64,000 nucleotides of DNA from Marinilabilia salmonicolor (GTDB lineage: Bacteria; Bacteroidota; Bacteroidia; Bacteroidales; Marinilabiliaceae): positions 1-64,000 of the forward strand of contig NZ_PVTS01000001.1 in assembly GCF_003003035.1 (NCBI RefSeq), read 5' to 3'. This document shows positions 37,608 through 46,715 of this stretch, piece by piece; position 1 is the stretch's first letter; each line of letters begins with the position of its first letter. The position numbers and the translations under genes are program-made. Under the pieces are notes generated by a model. It did not search any database, was not told where the DNA came from, and worked only from the letters and a program-made list of their open reading frames with translations.

Positions 37608-38132
37608 TTACAATGTGTTGGAATCTCGTTTGGCAAAAAGCATGGCAATTAAAACAAACAATACCGTAACCAGGGTACTTACAATGCTTTTTGACAAGGT
37701 GGCCATAAACAATTCTTTATCAAAAGCTTCAACAAAGAAATAAAACAGATGATGCGTGGCCACCATTATGCCCATATATTTGAAAAACCATCCAAATCCG
37801 TAGTCCGAAGGTACAGGTCTGGTTCCTACTTCATAGCCGTCCCTGGGAGAAAAGGAGCTGAGTATGAAAGGCCTCAGAAAGGCCATGAAAACCGTGGCTG
37901 ATGCATGAAGCCCCAGCGTATTCATGAAAATGTCGATGATGAGTCCTGTGATAAAACCAAGCACCAGCAGCAACCACTTTGGGGTGCTGAAGGGAAGTGT
38001 GATGATGAATAAGATGTATAGATACGGATTTACATAGCCGCTAAACTGCAGGTTGTTTAGCAACAATACCTGGAGTAATATCAGTATTACAAAGTTAAAC
38101 AGATATCTTGGCAGCAGATTAATCATCTTCAC
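37608..38132 (-). CDS. mreD: MreD rod-shape protein
   Basis: 174-residue protein with about five transmembrane segments (for example LFIITLPFSTPKWLLLVLGFI), charge-poor, between mreC and mrdA. Sequence conservation in MreD is low, so the call relies on size, topology and position. The segment GLIIDIFMNTLGLHASATVF is the most typical part. Its start overlaps the mreC end by 14 nt. Confidence 0.88.
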   Translation of the reverse strand: MKMINLLPRYLFNFVILILLQVLLLNNLQFSGYVNPYLYILFIITLPFSTPKWLLLVLGFITGLIIDIFMNTLGLHASATVFMAFLRPFILSSFSPRDGYEVGTRPVPSDYGFGWFFKYMGIMVATHHLFYFFVEAFDKELFMATLSKSIVSTLVTVLFVLIAMLFAKRDSNTL

Positions 38133-38949
38133 TTAGTTTTTCCAGTTCCAATCGCTCCTGAGCTTCCAGTTTTTCAACGATGTGAACATATTCCAGATTC
38201 TTAAAATCAACAGATAACAATACGCGTATCTCGTAAAATCCCTCTCCCTGGTCAATGGTTACCTTGTCGATGGTTCCAATCAGCACGTTCTCAGGGAAAA
38301 TCGAGGAATAACCACTGGATACTACTGCGTCTCCCACAAGCGGGGTGGCATGAGCAGGAATTCCGCTCAGCGTGGCATACCTGTAGGAACCTGCATCCCA
38401 GTAGAGTGATCCAAAGAAGCCGGTCTCACGCAACCGGGCCGAGATTCTGAGCCGCGTGTTGAGGACCGAAATAACAGTGGAGTAGTTTTCCGATGTGTTG
38501 AGCACTACCCCCACCAGACCTCTCGATGAGATGACTCCCATGTCAGGGGCGATGCCATCCTTCCGGCCTTTGTTTAGTGTGAGATAATTAAAGTGTTTGT
38601 TTACTGAGTTGTTGATTACCCGGGCAGCAGAGTATCGGTATTGCTGAGCTGCCACTGTGTCCACTTCAATCTCCGGAAGCATTGGGGCATAAAAAGAATT
38701 CTTATCCAGTTGATTGCGTAATTCTGCATTTTCTCTGGCCAGCTCTTCGTTGGTCCTTTTCAGTTCAAAGTATTGTATTACTGAACTGAATCTTTCGTAC
38801 AAATAGCCTGATACCTGATTGGATGAACTCAGATATACCTTTCTGTGATACTGATTGTAATTAAATATGAAATAGAAGCTGACTATCTCCAATAACAGAA
38901 ACAGCAGCAAAAAATGGTTTCGAATGATGAAACGGATGAAGTTTCTCAT
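38119..38949 (-). CDS. mreC: MreC rod-shape protein
   Basis: 276 residues: one transmembrane helix (~10-30), a coiled coil (~60-90, LKRTNEELARENAELRNQL) and a periplasmic double beta-barrel domain with NKGRKDGIAPDMGVISSRGLVG-type residues, the MreC signature. It scaffolds the elongation complex between MreB inside and PBP2 outside. It lies 20 nt after mreB. Confidence 0.94.
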   Translation of the reverse strand: MRNFIRFIIRNHFLLLFLLLEIVSFYFIFNYNQYHRKVYLSSSNQVSGYLYERFSSVIQYFELKRTNEELARENAELRNQLDKNSFYAPMLPEIEVDTVAAQQYRYSAARVINNSVNKHFNYLTLNKGRKDGIAPDMGVISSRGLVGVVLNTSENYSTVISVLNTRLRISARLRETGFFGSLYWDAGSYRYATLSGIPAHATPLVGDAVVSSGYSSIFPENVLIGTIDKVTIDQGEGFYEIRVLLSVDFKNLEYVHIVEKLEAQERLELEKLSEDD

Positions 38950-38969
38950 CTTGTGTTTTTAATTCGGGT

Positions 38970-39992
38970 CTATCTCATCAGGAACGAGAACTTGTGACGG
39001 TTTTTAAGGGCAATGCCGGTTCCGCGGGCCACTGCATGCAACGGGTCCTCTGCAATGTGGAAAGGAATGTTGATTTTGTCGGTCAATCGCTTGTCCAATC
39101 CTCTGAGCAATGCACCTCCACCTGCCAGGTAAATACCATTGTTTACGATGTCGGCATACAATTCCGGAGGTGTTTGTTCCAGCGCATTCAGGATGGCGGT
39201 CTCCATCTTGGAGATCGATTTTTCCAGACAGTGCGATATTTCCTGATAGGAAACAGGAACCTCGATGGGTAATGCAGTCATCTGGTTGGGCCCCTGAACA
39301 ATATAATCTGCCGGAGGCTCATCCAATTCGGGAAGTGCCGATCCTACTCTGATTTTAATCTCTTCGGCAGTTCGTTCTCCGATTTTTATGTTGTGCTGAC
39401 GACGCATGTATTCCATAATGTCTGCCGTAAGGTCATCCCCGGCAATGCGGATTGATTTGTTGGTTACAATTCCGCCCAGCGAGATCACGGCGATCTCGGT
39501 GGTACCTCCACCTATGTCCACCACCATGTTGCCTTCGGGGGCCTCCACATCAAGCCCGATTCCCAGAGCTGCTGCCATGGGTTCATAAATCATATAAACT
39601 TCCCGTCCACCGGCATGTTCCCCGGAGTCGCGTACAGCACGAATTTCCACCTCCGTACTACCCGATGGAATACAGATTACCATAGTCAGTGACGGAGTGA
39701 AAAGCTGTCCCTTTTTGTTGATCATTTTGATCATGCCCCGAATCATTTGTTCGGCAGCATTAAAGTCGGCGATAACGCCATCGCGAAGAGGACGAATGGT
39801 GTATATATTGTCGTGTGTTTTCCCATGCATCTGGCGTGCTTTCTCACCAATAGCTTCCAGCTTATCGGTACGCCGGTTTAATGCAACAATACTGGGCTCA
39901 TCCACAACTATTTTGTCGTTTTGTATAATGATGGTGTTGGCGGTTCCCAGGTCCATGGCCAACTCTTGTGACAAGAATGAAAATAATCCCAT
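38970..39992 (-). CDS. mreB: MreB actin-like cytoskeletal protein
   Basis: 340 residues, an actin-fold ATPase that guides lateral wall synthesis. The phosphate-1 loop ELAMDLGTANTII, phosphate-2 MVVDIGGGTTEIAVISLGG and the adenosine motif GIYLAGGGALLRGL are all intact. The N-terminus MGLFSFLS is the usual amphipathic start. It follows purH after 14 nt and heads mreBCD-mrdA-rodA, so purine synthesis and cell-shape genes share a transcript. Confidence 0.97.
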   Translation of the reverse strand: MGLFSFLSQELAMDLGTANTIIIQNDKIVVDEPSIVALNRRTDKLEAIGEKARQMHGKTHDNIYTIRPLRDGVIADFNAAEQMIRGMIKMINKKGQLFTPSLTMVICIPSGSTEVEIRAVRDSGEHAGGREVYMIYEPMAAALGIGLDVEAPEGNMVVDIGGGTTEIAVISLGGIVTNKSIRIAGDDLTADIMEYMRRQHNIKIGERTAEEIKIRVGSALPELDEPPADYIVQGPNQMTALPIEVPVSYQEISHCLEKSISKMETAILNALEQTPPELYADIVNNGIYLAGGGALLRGLDKRLTDKINIPFHIAEDPLHAVARGTGIALKNRHKFSFLMR

Positions 39993-40006
39993 TGTATTTG
40001 GTTTTG

Positions 40007-41533
40007 TTAATGTTTAAAATGACGGGTGCCCGAAAACACCATGGACATATTGTGTGCATCACAGAAATCTACGGAGTCTTTGTCACGCACGGAGCCTCCC
40101 GGTTGTATTACGGAGCTTATTCCTGCTTCCCGGGCTATTTCCACCGAGTCGGCAAAAGGGAAGAAGGCATCAGAGGCCATTACAGCTTCTTCCATGTCAA
40201 ATTCAAAAGCCTGTGCTTTGGCAATGGCCTGTCTGAGCGCATCAACCCTGGAGGTTTGGCCTATGCCGCTGCCTATGAGTTGTTTGTTTTTTGCCAACAC
40301 GATGGCGTTCGACTTGGAATGCTTTACTATTTTATTGGCAAATAATAAGTCCTCAATTTCTCTATCGGATGGTGCCTTGGAAGTTACAGTAGTCAGATCT
40401 TCATGAGTCTCAGTTTTATTGTCTTTATCCTGCACAAGTACACCGTTTAGAAGCGTTCTGGCATTGAAAGTGTTGAGTGAGGATGGTTTTTGAATCAGAA
40501 TGATCCGGTTTTTCTTTTGCTGCAGGATGTCCAATGCTTCCCGGTCGTATGCGGGTGCAATGATTACTTCGAAGAATATTTTGTTGATTTCGCCGGCCAC
40601 ATCGGCTGTAACTTCTTTGTTGGTTATGATGATTCCGCCAAAGGCAGATACCGGATCTCCGGCGAGAGCTTCTTTCCAGGCTTCGGAAAGCTGATCTCTG
40701 GATGCCAGTCCGCAGGCATTGTTGTGTTTCAGGATTGCAACTGTGGTCTCATCAAATTCTGAGATAAGTGAAATGGCGGCATCAATATCCAACAGGTTGT
40801 TGTACGATATCTCTTTGCCATGCAACTGTTCAAATAAATCCTCAAATTTTCCGAAGAATGTTCCTTTTTGATGCGGGTTCTCCCCGTATCTCAAGGGTTT
40901 GCTTTCGTTGACAGCCTTTCGGAAAGCGGGGAAAGATTCATCGCTGTTGAAATAATTGAAGATGGCGGCATCGTAGCCCGAAGAAACGGCAAAAGCTGCT
41001 GTAGCAAAGGATTTTCGATCTTCGGTATTTGTTTCTCCGTTTTTGTTGACCAGTACATCGTGCAGTTGTGCATACTGGTCTTTGGAAGGAACAATCACTA
41101 CATCTTTGTAGTTCTTGGCGGCGGCTCTGATTAAAGAAATTCCGCCAATGTCAATTTTTTCAATGATGTCTGGGTGTGACGCTCCTGATGCAACAGTGTC
41201 TTCAAATGGGTACAGATCCACAATGATAAGATCTATTTCAGGAATTTCATATTCTGACATCTGTTTCCGGTGGTCTTCATCATCTCTTCGTCCCAGGATC
41301 CCACCGAATATTTTGGGATGTAGTGTTTTTACACGGCCTCCGAGAATGGAAGGATAACTGGTGAGTGACTCCACGGATTGTACTTTTACTCCCAACCCTT
41401 CGATGAAAGACTGTGTTCCCCCTGTGGAATAGATGGTAACACCTAGTTTGTCCAGCTGTTTTACAATGTCATCAAGACCGTCTTTATGAAAAACTGAAAT
41501 TAAGGCAGATTTTATCTTTTTTGTGGCTGTCAT
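40007..41533 (-). CDS. purH: bifunctional AICAR formyltransferase/IMP cyclohydrolase
   Basis: Catalyses the last two steps of IMP synthesis. From the ATG at 41531-41533 (MTATKKIKSALISVFHKDG) it is 508 residues, the standard length. The cyclohydrolase domain shows YSTGGT and GGRVKTLHPKIFGGIL; the transformylase domain shows LRYGENPHQKGTFF and KHNNACGLA. A start 21 codons upstream is rejected: it encodes a hydrophobic stretch, and the promoter element lies inside it. mreB follows after 14 nt. Confidence 0.96.
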   Translation of the reverse strand: MTATKKIKSALISVFHKDGLDDIVKQLDKLGVTIYSTGGTQSFIEGLGVKVQSVESLTSYPSILGGRVKTLHPKIFGGILGRRDDEDHRKQMSEYEIPEIDLIIVDLYPFEDTVASGASHPDIIEKIDIGGISLIRAAAKNYKDVVIVPSKDQYAQLHDVLVNKNGETNTEDRKSFATAAFAVSSGYDAAIFNYFNSDESFPAFRKAVNESKPLRYGENPHQKGTFFGKFEDLFEQLHGKEISYNNLLDIDAAISLISEFDETTVAILKHNNACGLASRDQLSEAWKEALAGDPVSAFGGIIITNKEVTADVAGEINKIFFEVIIAPAYDREALDILQQKKNRIILIQKPSSLNTFNARTLLNGVLVQDKDNKTETHEDLTTVTSKAPSDREIEDLLFANKIVKHSKSNAIVLAKNKQLIGSGIGQTSRVDALRQAIAKAQAFEFDMEEAVMASDAFFPFADSVEIAREAGISSVIQPGGSVRDKDSVDFCDAHNMSMVFSGTRHFKH

Positions 41534-41563
41534 TATTTTAACAATTTTATTCGGGAATTGACG

Positions 41564-41593
41564 CAAAATTAAGAAAAAGAGAACATTTAACAA
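41564..41593 (-). promoter_or_regulatory. Bacteroidota-type promoter of purH-mreBCD-mrdA-rodA
   Basis: On the minus strand the order is TTG (41593-41591), a 19-nt spacer, then TAATTTTG (41571-41564), a match to the -7 consensus TAnnTTTG. The -7 box ends 30 nt before the purH ATG at 41533. It lies within the 5' extension of the longest open frame, which supports the shorter purH start. Confidence 0.6.
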
Positions 41594-41668
41594 CACCTGA
41601 TCTTTAATTTGTGTACCGCGGTGTGAATTTAATAATTATTGGAGATGATGAGGAGCGTTAAAATAAAA

Positions 41669-41695
41669 AAAGCTGCCTGAATGTCAGACAGCTTT
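41669..41695 (-). terminator. intrinsic terminator after pgi
   Basis: Arms AAAGCTGCCTGA and TCAGACAGCTTT pair at 11 of 12 positions around ATG. On the minus strand the stem is followed by a run of seven Ts. It starts 12 nt after the pgi stop and separates pgi from purH. Confidence 0.85.
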
Positions 41696-41706
41696 ATGTT
41701 TAAAGG

Positions 41707-43050
41707 TTACAGCCTTTTTTTTATGGCTTCGGTTTCCTGCTCAAATCCCGGTTTACCCAGCAAGGCAAACATGTTTTTCTTGTAGGCTTCCACACCCGGC
41801 TGATCAAAGGGGTTGACTCCTAACACGTAACCGCTGATGCCACACGCCTTCTCGAAGAAGTAGAGCAGTTGTCCCAGGTAATACTCGTTGAGTTCGGGGA
41901 TTTCAACCCTGATGTTGGGGACTCCTCCGTCGGTGTGAGCAATGCGGGTACCCAATTCGGCCATTTTGTTCACTTCATCAATGCGTTTTCCGGCCAGGTA
42001 GTTGAGCTTGTCCAGGTCGGCTTCATCACGTGGAATCAGGACCCGGTGTTTGGCAGCGGCGACAGAAACCACCGTTTCAAAAATTGAACGCTCTCCTTCC
42101 TGAATCCATTGTCCCATGCTGTGCAGGTCGGTAGTGAAGTCAACTGCAGCAGGGAAAATTCCTTTGTGCTCTTTTCCTTCGCTTTCGCCATAAAGCTGCT
42201 TCCACCATTCGGATACATAGTGCAATTTGGGCTGATAATTGACCATGATCTCAATTTTCTTCCCTTTTTGGTATAACAGGTTTCGGGCTGCGGCATAAAC
42301 AGCTGCAGGGTTTTTATCGAAAGGAATATCGGTACCTGTGAGTGCCTTCATCTCTTTGGCACCTCTTACCAGTTCACTGATGCTGTATCCGGCAACGGCA
42401 ATGGGAAGCAATCCTACAGGTGTAAGAACAGAGAACCGTCCGCCCACATCGTCGGGGATAACGTATGTTTCGTAACCTTCCTGCTCCGCCAGGGTGCGCA
42501 ATGCTCCTTTGCTGGCATCGGTAACTGCCACAATGCGTTCTTTTACTTCTTCTTTATCGTATTTGGTCTCCAACAGTTCCTTTAGCACGCGGAAGGCAAT
42601 GGCCGGTTCGGTGGTGGTTCCAGATTTGGAAATGACAATCACACCAAAGGATTTGTCTTTGAGCAGATCCAGCATTTCGTAGGTGTAATCTTCTCCAATG
42701 TTCTGACCTGCATAAAGAATGGCAGGGTTTTTCCGGTCATCTTTCAGTTGATCAAACGAGTCGTTCAGAGCATCGATAACCGCTCTTGCTCCCAGATAGC
42801 TTCCGCCGATACCCACTACTACTACATAGTCGGCTTTTCCGCGGAGTCTTGCGGCTGTCTTTTCGATGGACATCACCTGATCGCCGTCAATGTTATCGGG
42901 AAGGTCAAGCCATCCGAGAAAGTCATTACCTTTCCCGCTCTTGTCGGTAAGGGTTTTAAGTTGTTTCAGGATGTTGTCCTGTTCTTTGTTTATCATGTCC
43001 TGGGTTACTTCCGGCGCAACCTGTGACACATCAATGGTAAGGTTCTTCAT
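41707..43050 (-). CDS. pgi: glucose-6-phosphate isomerase
   Basis: Interconverts glucose-6-phosphate and fructose-6-phosphate in glycolysis and gluconeogenesis. Its 447 residues place it in the shorter bacterial form. Motifs: [33 protein letters not shown] (phosphate binding), [15 protein letters not shown], and [17 protein letters not shown] with the catalytic Lys near the end. It lies 70 nt after gpsA, and the cluster lysS-gpsA-pgi is familiar from Bacteroidota. Confidence 0.96.
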   Translation of the reverse strand: MKNLTIDVSQVAPEVTQDMINKEQDNILKQLKTLTDKSGKGNDFLGWLDLPDNIDGDQVMSIEKTAARLRGKADYVVVVGIGGSYLGARAVIDALNDSFDQLKDDRKNPAILYAGQNIGEDYTYEMLDLLKDKSFGVIVISKSGTTTEPAIAFRVLKELLETKYDKEEVKERIVAVTDASKGALRTLAEQEGYETYVIPDDVGGRFSVLTPVGLLPIAVAGYSISELVRGAKEMKALTGTDIPFDKNPAAVYAAARNLLYQKGKKIEIMVNYQPKLHYVSEWWKQLYGESEGKEHKGIFPAAVDFTTDLHSMGQWIQEGERSIFETVVSVAAAKHRVLIPRDEADLDKLNYLAGKRIDEVNKMAELGTRIAHTDGGVPNIRVEIPELNEYYLGQLLYFFEKACGISGYVLGVNPFDQPGVEAYKKNMFALLGKPGFEQETEAIKKRL

Positions 43051-43120
43051 AGCGTTATGTATTTATCTTTCTGTTTTTATCTTTTTAAAACTCAACCCTC
43101 ATCTCTCAACCCTGTTCTTT

Positions 43121-44116
43121 TTATCTCAACTGATCCGTCAGTAGTTTAATCTCAATGGCGGGTGAGATTTTTTCATAAATTATATTGTGAACAGCTTCGG
43201 TAATGGGCATGTTCACTTTATATTTCTTATTTATCTCCACAATGCTTTTTACTGCATAATAACCTTCGGCAATCATCAGCATCTCCAGTTGCGCACTTTT
43301 TACCGAATAGCCTTTTCCCAGCATATTCCCGAAAGTACGGTTTCTTGAAAACTGAGAGTAGGCAGTCACCAACAAGTCACCCAGATATGCAGAACTTTTG
43401 ATGTCGCGTGTGATGGGATGAACTGTATCCACAAATCGCTTTATTTCCTGTATGCCGTTGGAAATAAGTACTGCCTGGAAGTTGTCTCCATATCCCAGGC
43501 CGTGGCAGATACCAGCGGCAATGGCCATCACGTTTTTTAGTACGGCTGAGTACTCAGTGCCGTATATGTCATCAATTACGGTTGTCTTGATGTAGGAGCA
43601 CGCCAGACGGGATGCAAACACCCGGGCTTTTTTAATGTCCTGGCAGGCAATGGTCAGATAAGAAAGTCTTTCCAGAGCTACCTCTTCTGCGTGACAGGGG
43701 CCCGAAATAACTGCAATAGAATCAATAGGAACCTCATAGTGTTTGTTGAAAAAACTGCCGATGATCAGGTTCTCATCGGGGACAAGCCCTTTAATGGCAG
43801 AAACAATAAATTTGTCTTTCAGTGGGGTCCGAAGCGATTCCAACGACTCTTTAAGAAAAGCCGAAGGTACAGCAAAGATGAGCACATCCGAATTCTCTAC
43901 AATCTCATTGATGTCAGTGGAAAAGAATATCTGGTCGGTGTCAAAATCCACTGATGTGAGGTAATTTGGATTGTGATCCATCTTACGAAACCGGTCGATG
44001 TGCTCTTGCTCACGGAAGTACCAGTTCAGTCTGTCTGAATTATTCAGTACCATCTTGGCAATAGCGGTGGCCCAACTACCACTTCCTATAATACCAATGG
44101 TCGATTCTTCATCCAT
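43121..44116 (-). CDS. gpsA: glycerol-3-phosphate dehydrogenase (NAD(P)+)
   Basis: Reduces dihydroxyacetone phosphate to sn-glycerol-3-phosphate for phospholipid synthesis. From the ATG at 44114-44116 (MDEESTIGIIGSGSWATAIA) it is 331 residues. It has the Rossmann motif GSGSWATA, VSAIKGL with the conserved Lys, SGPCHAEEVA, and the catalytic-helix region LKNVMAIAAGICHGLGYGDN. A frame 22 codons longer exists but would run through the promoter. Confidence 0.95.
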   Translation of the reverse strand: MDEESTIGIIGSGSWATAIAKMVLNNSDRLNWYFREQEHIDRFRKMDHNPNYLTSVDFDTDQIFFSTDINEIVENSDVLIFAVPSAFLKESLESLRTPLKDKFIVSAIKGLVPDENLIIGSFFNKHYEVPIDSIAVISGPCHAEEVALERLSYLTIACQDIKKARVFASRLACSYIKTTVIDDIYGTEYSAVLKNVMAIAAGICHGLGYGDNFQAVLISNGIQEIKRFVDTVHPITRDIKSSAYLGDLLVTAYSQFSRNRTFGNMLGKGYSVKSAQLEMLMIAEGYYAVKSIVEINKKYKVNMPITEAVHNIIYEKISPAIEIKLLTDQLR

Positions 44117-44137
44117 GCCTGTCTGTTTTGGTTTCTG

Positions 44138-44169
44138 CAAATTTATTGATAGACAGGAACCGAAAGCAA
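44138..44169 (-). promoter_or_regulatory. Bacteroidota-type promoter of gpsA
   Basis: On the minus strand, TTG (44169-44167), a 21-nt spacer, then TAAATTTG (44145-44138), matching TAnnTTTG. The box ends 21 nt before the chosen gpsA ATG, so the leader would be short. It indicates that gpsA can be transcribed independently of lysS. Confidence 0.5.
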
Positions 44170-44241
44170 CGACAAATGTCATTGATTTGGTTCCTTTGGT
44201 TTGTTTTGTCTGAATTAATCAGTTTAACGGACTGGGATCTA

Positions 44242-45966
44242 TTAATGCTCTACCCAGTTTTTGACTTCATCAGGTTTGGGATTTTGAAGGCCCAGTTTGT
44301 GCTTTTTGTTGAGCCCACATAATTCCTGGTGCAACTTATTGGGATTGCTCTCTTTTAAATTTTCAACCTTGAGATATCCGGCTTTGTGAATGACGGGCAC
44401 CCATTCTGCAGGTACCCCAATGGCAGTAAATTTCTCCTCTCCGTCGCGCTCCTTTTTCTTTTCGGGACGCATCTGAGGGAAAAACAGTACTTCCTGGATG
44501 GTGCTCTGACCGGTCATCAACATTGTCAGTCGATCAATGCCAATTCCCATTCCTGAAGTGGGAGGCATTCCATATTCCAGCGCACGTACAAAGTCCATGT
44601 CTATAAACATAGCCTCGTCGTCTCCTTTTTCCGAAAGTTTTAACTGATCCTGGAATCGGGCCAGCTGGTCGATGGGGTCGTTCAACTCCGAGTAAGCGTT
44701 GGCCAGCTCTTTACCGTTAACCATCAGCTCGAAACGCTCAGTCAACTCCGGATTATCTCTGTGTTTTTTGCACAATGGGGACATCTCCACCGGATAATCG
44801 GTAATGAATGTCGGCTGAATGTAAGAGGCCTCACATTTTTCACCGAAGATTTCGTCAATCAGCTTTCCTTTACCCATCGATTCATCATATTCGATCTCCA
44901 GTTCATCGCAAACCTTGCGTAACCCGGCGATATCCATTCCGGTAATGTCGTAACCTGTATGTTCTTTGATGGCGTCGAGCATACTGATGCGCTTGTAGGG
45001 ACGTTTGAAGTCGATTGTTTTGTCTCCTACCTGCACTTTGGTAGTGCCATGGAGGTCAACTGCCACCTTTTCGATCATCTCCTCGGTGAAGTCCATCATC
45101 CATTTGTAATCTTTGTAGGCAACATAGATTTCCATCACGGTGAACTCCGGGTTGTGGGTGCGATCCATACCCTCGTTGCGGAAATCTTTTCCGAACTCGT
45201 AAACTCCTTCGTAACCGCCTACAATCAGCCTTTTGAGGTATAGCTCATTGGCGATGCGCAGGTAAAGTGGCATGTCCAGCGTGTTGTGATGGGTAATGAA
45301 CGGACGTGCCGCAGCACCACCCGGAATGGATTGAAGGATGGGGGTCTCCACCTCGAGGTAATCTTTTGCATTAAAGAACTCACGCATGGAGTTGATGATG
45401 CGGGTCCTTTTTCTGAAAGTGTCACGCACCTGGTCATTAACGATGAGGTCCACATACCTCTGGCGATAGCGTTGCTCAGGATCCGAGAAAGCATCGTAAA
45501 CTTTTCCGTCTTTTTCCTTAACCACCGGCAATGGCCGCAGAGATTTGGCCAAAACAGTCAGTGAGGTTACATGAACCGAAATCTCGCCCATCTGGGTTTT
45601 AAAAACAAACCCTTTGATGCCGATGATGTCTCCGATGTCGAGTAATTTCTTAAATACGGTGTTGTATAATGTTTTATCTTCCTCCGGACAAATGTCATCA
45701 CGACGAAGATATATCTGAATCCGCCCCTTCTTATCCTTTAGTTCTGCAAAAGAGGCACTTCCCATGATGCGTCGGCCCATGATGCGACCTGCAAGACTCA
45801 CTTCTTTGAAATCATCAGGATTTTCTTCAAATCCCTTTTTGATGTCTTCGCTGTAATGGGTTACCGGAAATTCTTCCGCAGGGAAAGGATTAATTCCCAG
45901 TTTTTCCAATTCTTTCAGACTTTCCCGTCTGATAATTTCCTGTTCGCTCAGTTCCAGTTGGTTCAT
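44242..45966 (-). CDS. lysS: lysyl-tRNA synthetase, class II
   Basis: 574 residues. An N-terminal OB-fold (LAGRIMGRRIMGSASFAEL) is followed by the class II core with motif 2 FRNEGMDRTHNPEFT and motif 3 GMGIGIDRLTMLM. The C-terminal ~70 residues after MRPEKKKE (AIGVPAEWVPVIHKAGYLKV) are a helical extension absent from E. coli LysS but usual in Bacteroidota. No riboswitch or T-box is seen upstream. Confidence 0.97.
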   Translation of the reverse strand: MNQLELSEQEIIRRESLKELEKLGINPFPAEEFPVTHYSEDIKKGFEENPDDFKEVSLAGRIMGRRIMGSASFAELKDKKGRIQIYLRRDDICPEEDKTLYNTVFKKLLDIGDIIGIKGFVFKTQMGEISVHVTSLTVLAKSLRPLPVVKEKDGKVYDAFSDPEQRYRQRYVDLIVNDQVRDTFRKRTRIINSMREFFNAKDYLEVETPILQSIPGGAAARPFITHHNTLDMPLYLRIANELYLKRLIVGGYEGVYEFGKDFRNEGMDRTHNPEFTVMEIYVAYKDYKWMMDFTEEMIEKVAVDLHGTTKVQVGDKTIDFKRPYKRISMLDAIKEHTGYDITGMDIAGLRKVCDELEIEYDESMGKGKLIDEIFGEKCEASYIQPTFITDYPVEMSPLCKKHRDNPELTERFELMVNGKELANAYSELNDPIDQLARFQDQLKLSEKGDDEAMFIDMDFVRALEYGMPPTSGMGIGIDRLTMLMTGQSTIQEVLFFPQMRPEKKKERDGEEKFTAIGVPAEWVPVIHKAGYLKVENLKESNPNKLHQELCGLNKKHKLGLQNPKPDEVKNWVEH

Positions 45967-46204
45967 AAATTCGCGTATTGTTTGTCCTTCGGAAAATTTC
46001 CTTTTTTATCGATTCATCCGGCACGGGTTTTTGATGGTGTTGCCCATTGCCGCTAATAGCCTGTTTTTTAACACAGGGGATGAACCCTGGTGAATGAAAA
46101 AAACAGCACAAAGATAGTGATTACCTGTGAAAACCAATTCCCGGCCTGTTAACTTCTTAGAATTTGTCTTAATTGGGAGTTAAAAATGACTTTTTAACAC
46201 GAAT
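45967..46204. other. left part of a ~750-bp intergenic region
   Basis: No gene is seen between lysS and the repeat at 46205. The stretch should contain the lysS promoter (minus strand), which I could not place with confidence. A minus-strand frame at 45890-46111 overlaps the lysS start and has no features. Confidence 0.4.
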
Positions 46205-46297
46205 GAAACGAGCATGGCAATGATTGCCTCAAAAGAACATGAATAAATTCTTGCATGCGAGTTCCATCCGACCTTAATTAATAAATTTTATACGGAT
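46205..46297. repeat. solitary copy of the 93-bp palindromic unit
   Basis: Matches units of the array at 9127 closely: GAAACGAGCATGGCAATGAT then TGCCTCAAAAGAACATG, TTGCATGCGAGTTCCATCCG and an AT-rich end TATACGGAT. The inner stem GGCAATGATTGCC is perfect here. It is followed again by GAAAC, as if a second unit had been cut off. Confidence 0.85.
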
Positions 46298-46350
46298 GAA
46301 ACTTTTCTGTTTTCAAACACTATTGTCCGGAAAAAACTATTATTATGAAA

Positions 46351-46434
46351 GTAGATTGCTTCGCTCTGCTCGCAATGACACCGTCTTAATCCTCTGCAAA
46401 GCCCCGTCATTGCGAACGTAGTGAAGCAATCTCA
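46351..46434. repeat. palindromic AGATTGCTTCG..GCAATGAC element
   Basis: The left arm AGATTGCTTCGCTCTGCTCG continues into CAATGAC, and the right arm GTCATTGCGAACGTAGTGAA continues into GCAATCT; these are imperfect inverted copies of ~27 bp around a ~29-nt loop. Elements of this text are widespread in Bacteroidota intergenic DNA. A half-copy lies near 26707. Confidence 0.75.
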
Positions 46435-46715
46435 AATTTTAAACCGGACACCAATGGTTTTCAAACTGTTTAATTTGCTCCAATTCTTTGACATTCAGCC
46501 CCTGGTAAATGGACTGTGAAAAACTCATTGTTATTTAAAATCATTTTAATTAAACTTGCAGGTTATATTAGATCGTTAGATTTTTAGAAGTTAGCGATTA
46601 GAAAATTTTTATAATATTGACATACTGAATTTTATCTAAAACTTTTGTTTAAGTATAAAGGATTTGTCCTCATTGTCCGGGACGAGTTTCATCAGACCAA
46701 TAACATATATTAAGT
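46435..46715. other. intergenic region upstream of lipA with a repeat remnant
   Basis: No gene. Near 46669-46705 it carries ATTTGTCCTCAT and then GACGAGTTTCATCAGACCAA, the right-end sequence of the 93-bp repeat family without its left half. The lipA promoter should lie here but was not identified. Confidence 0.45.
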
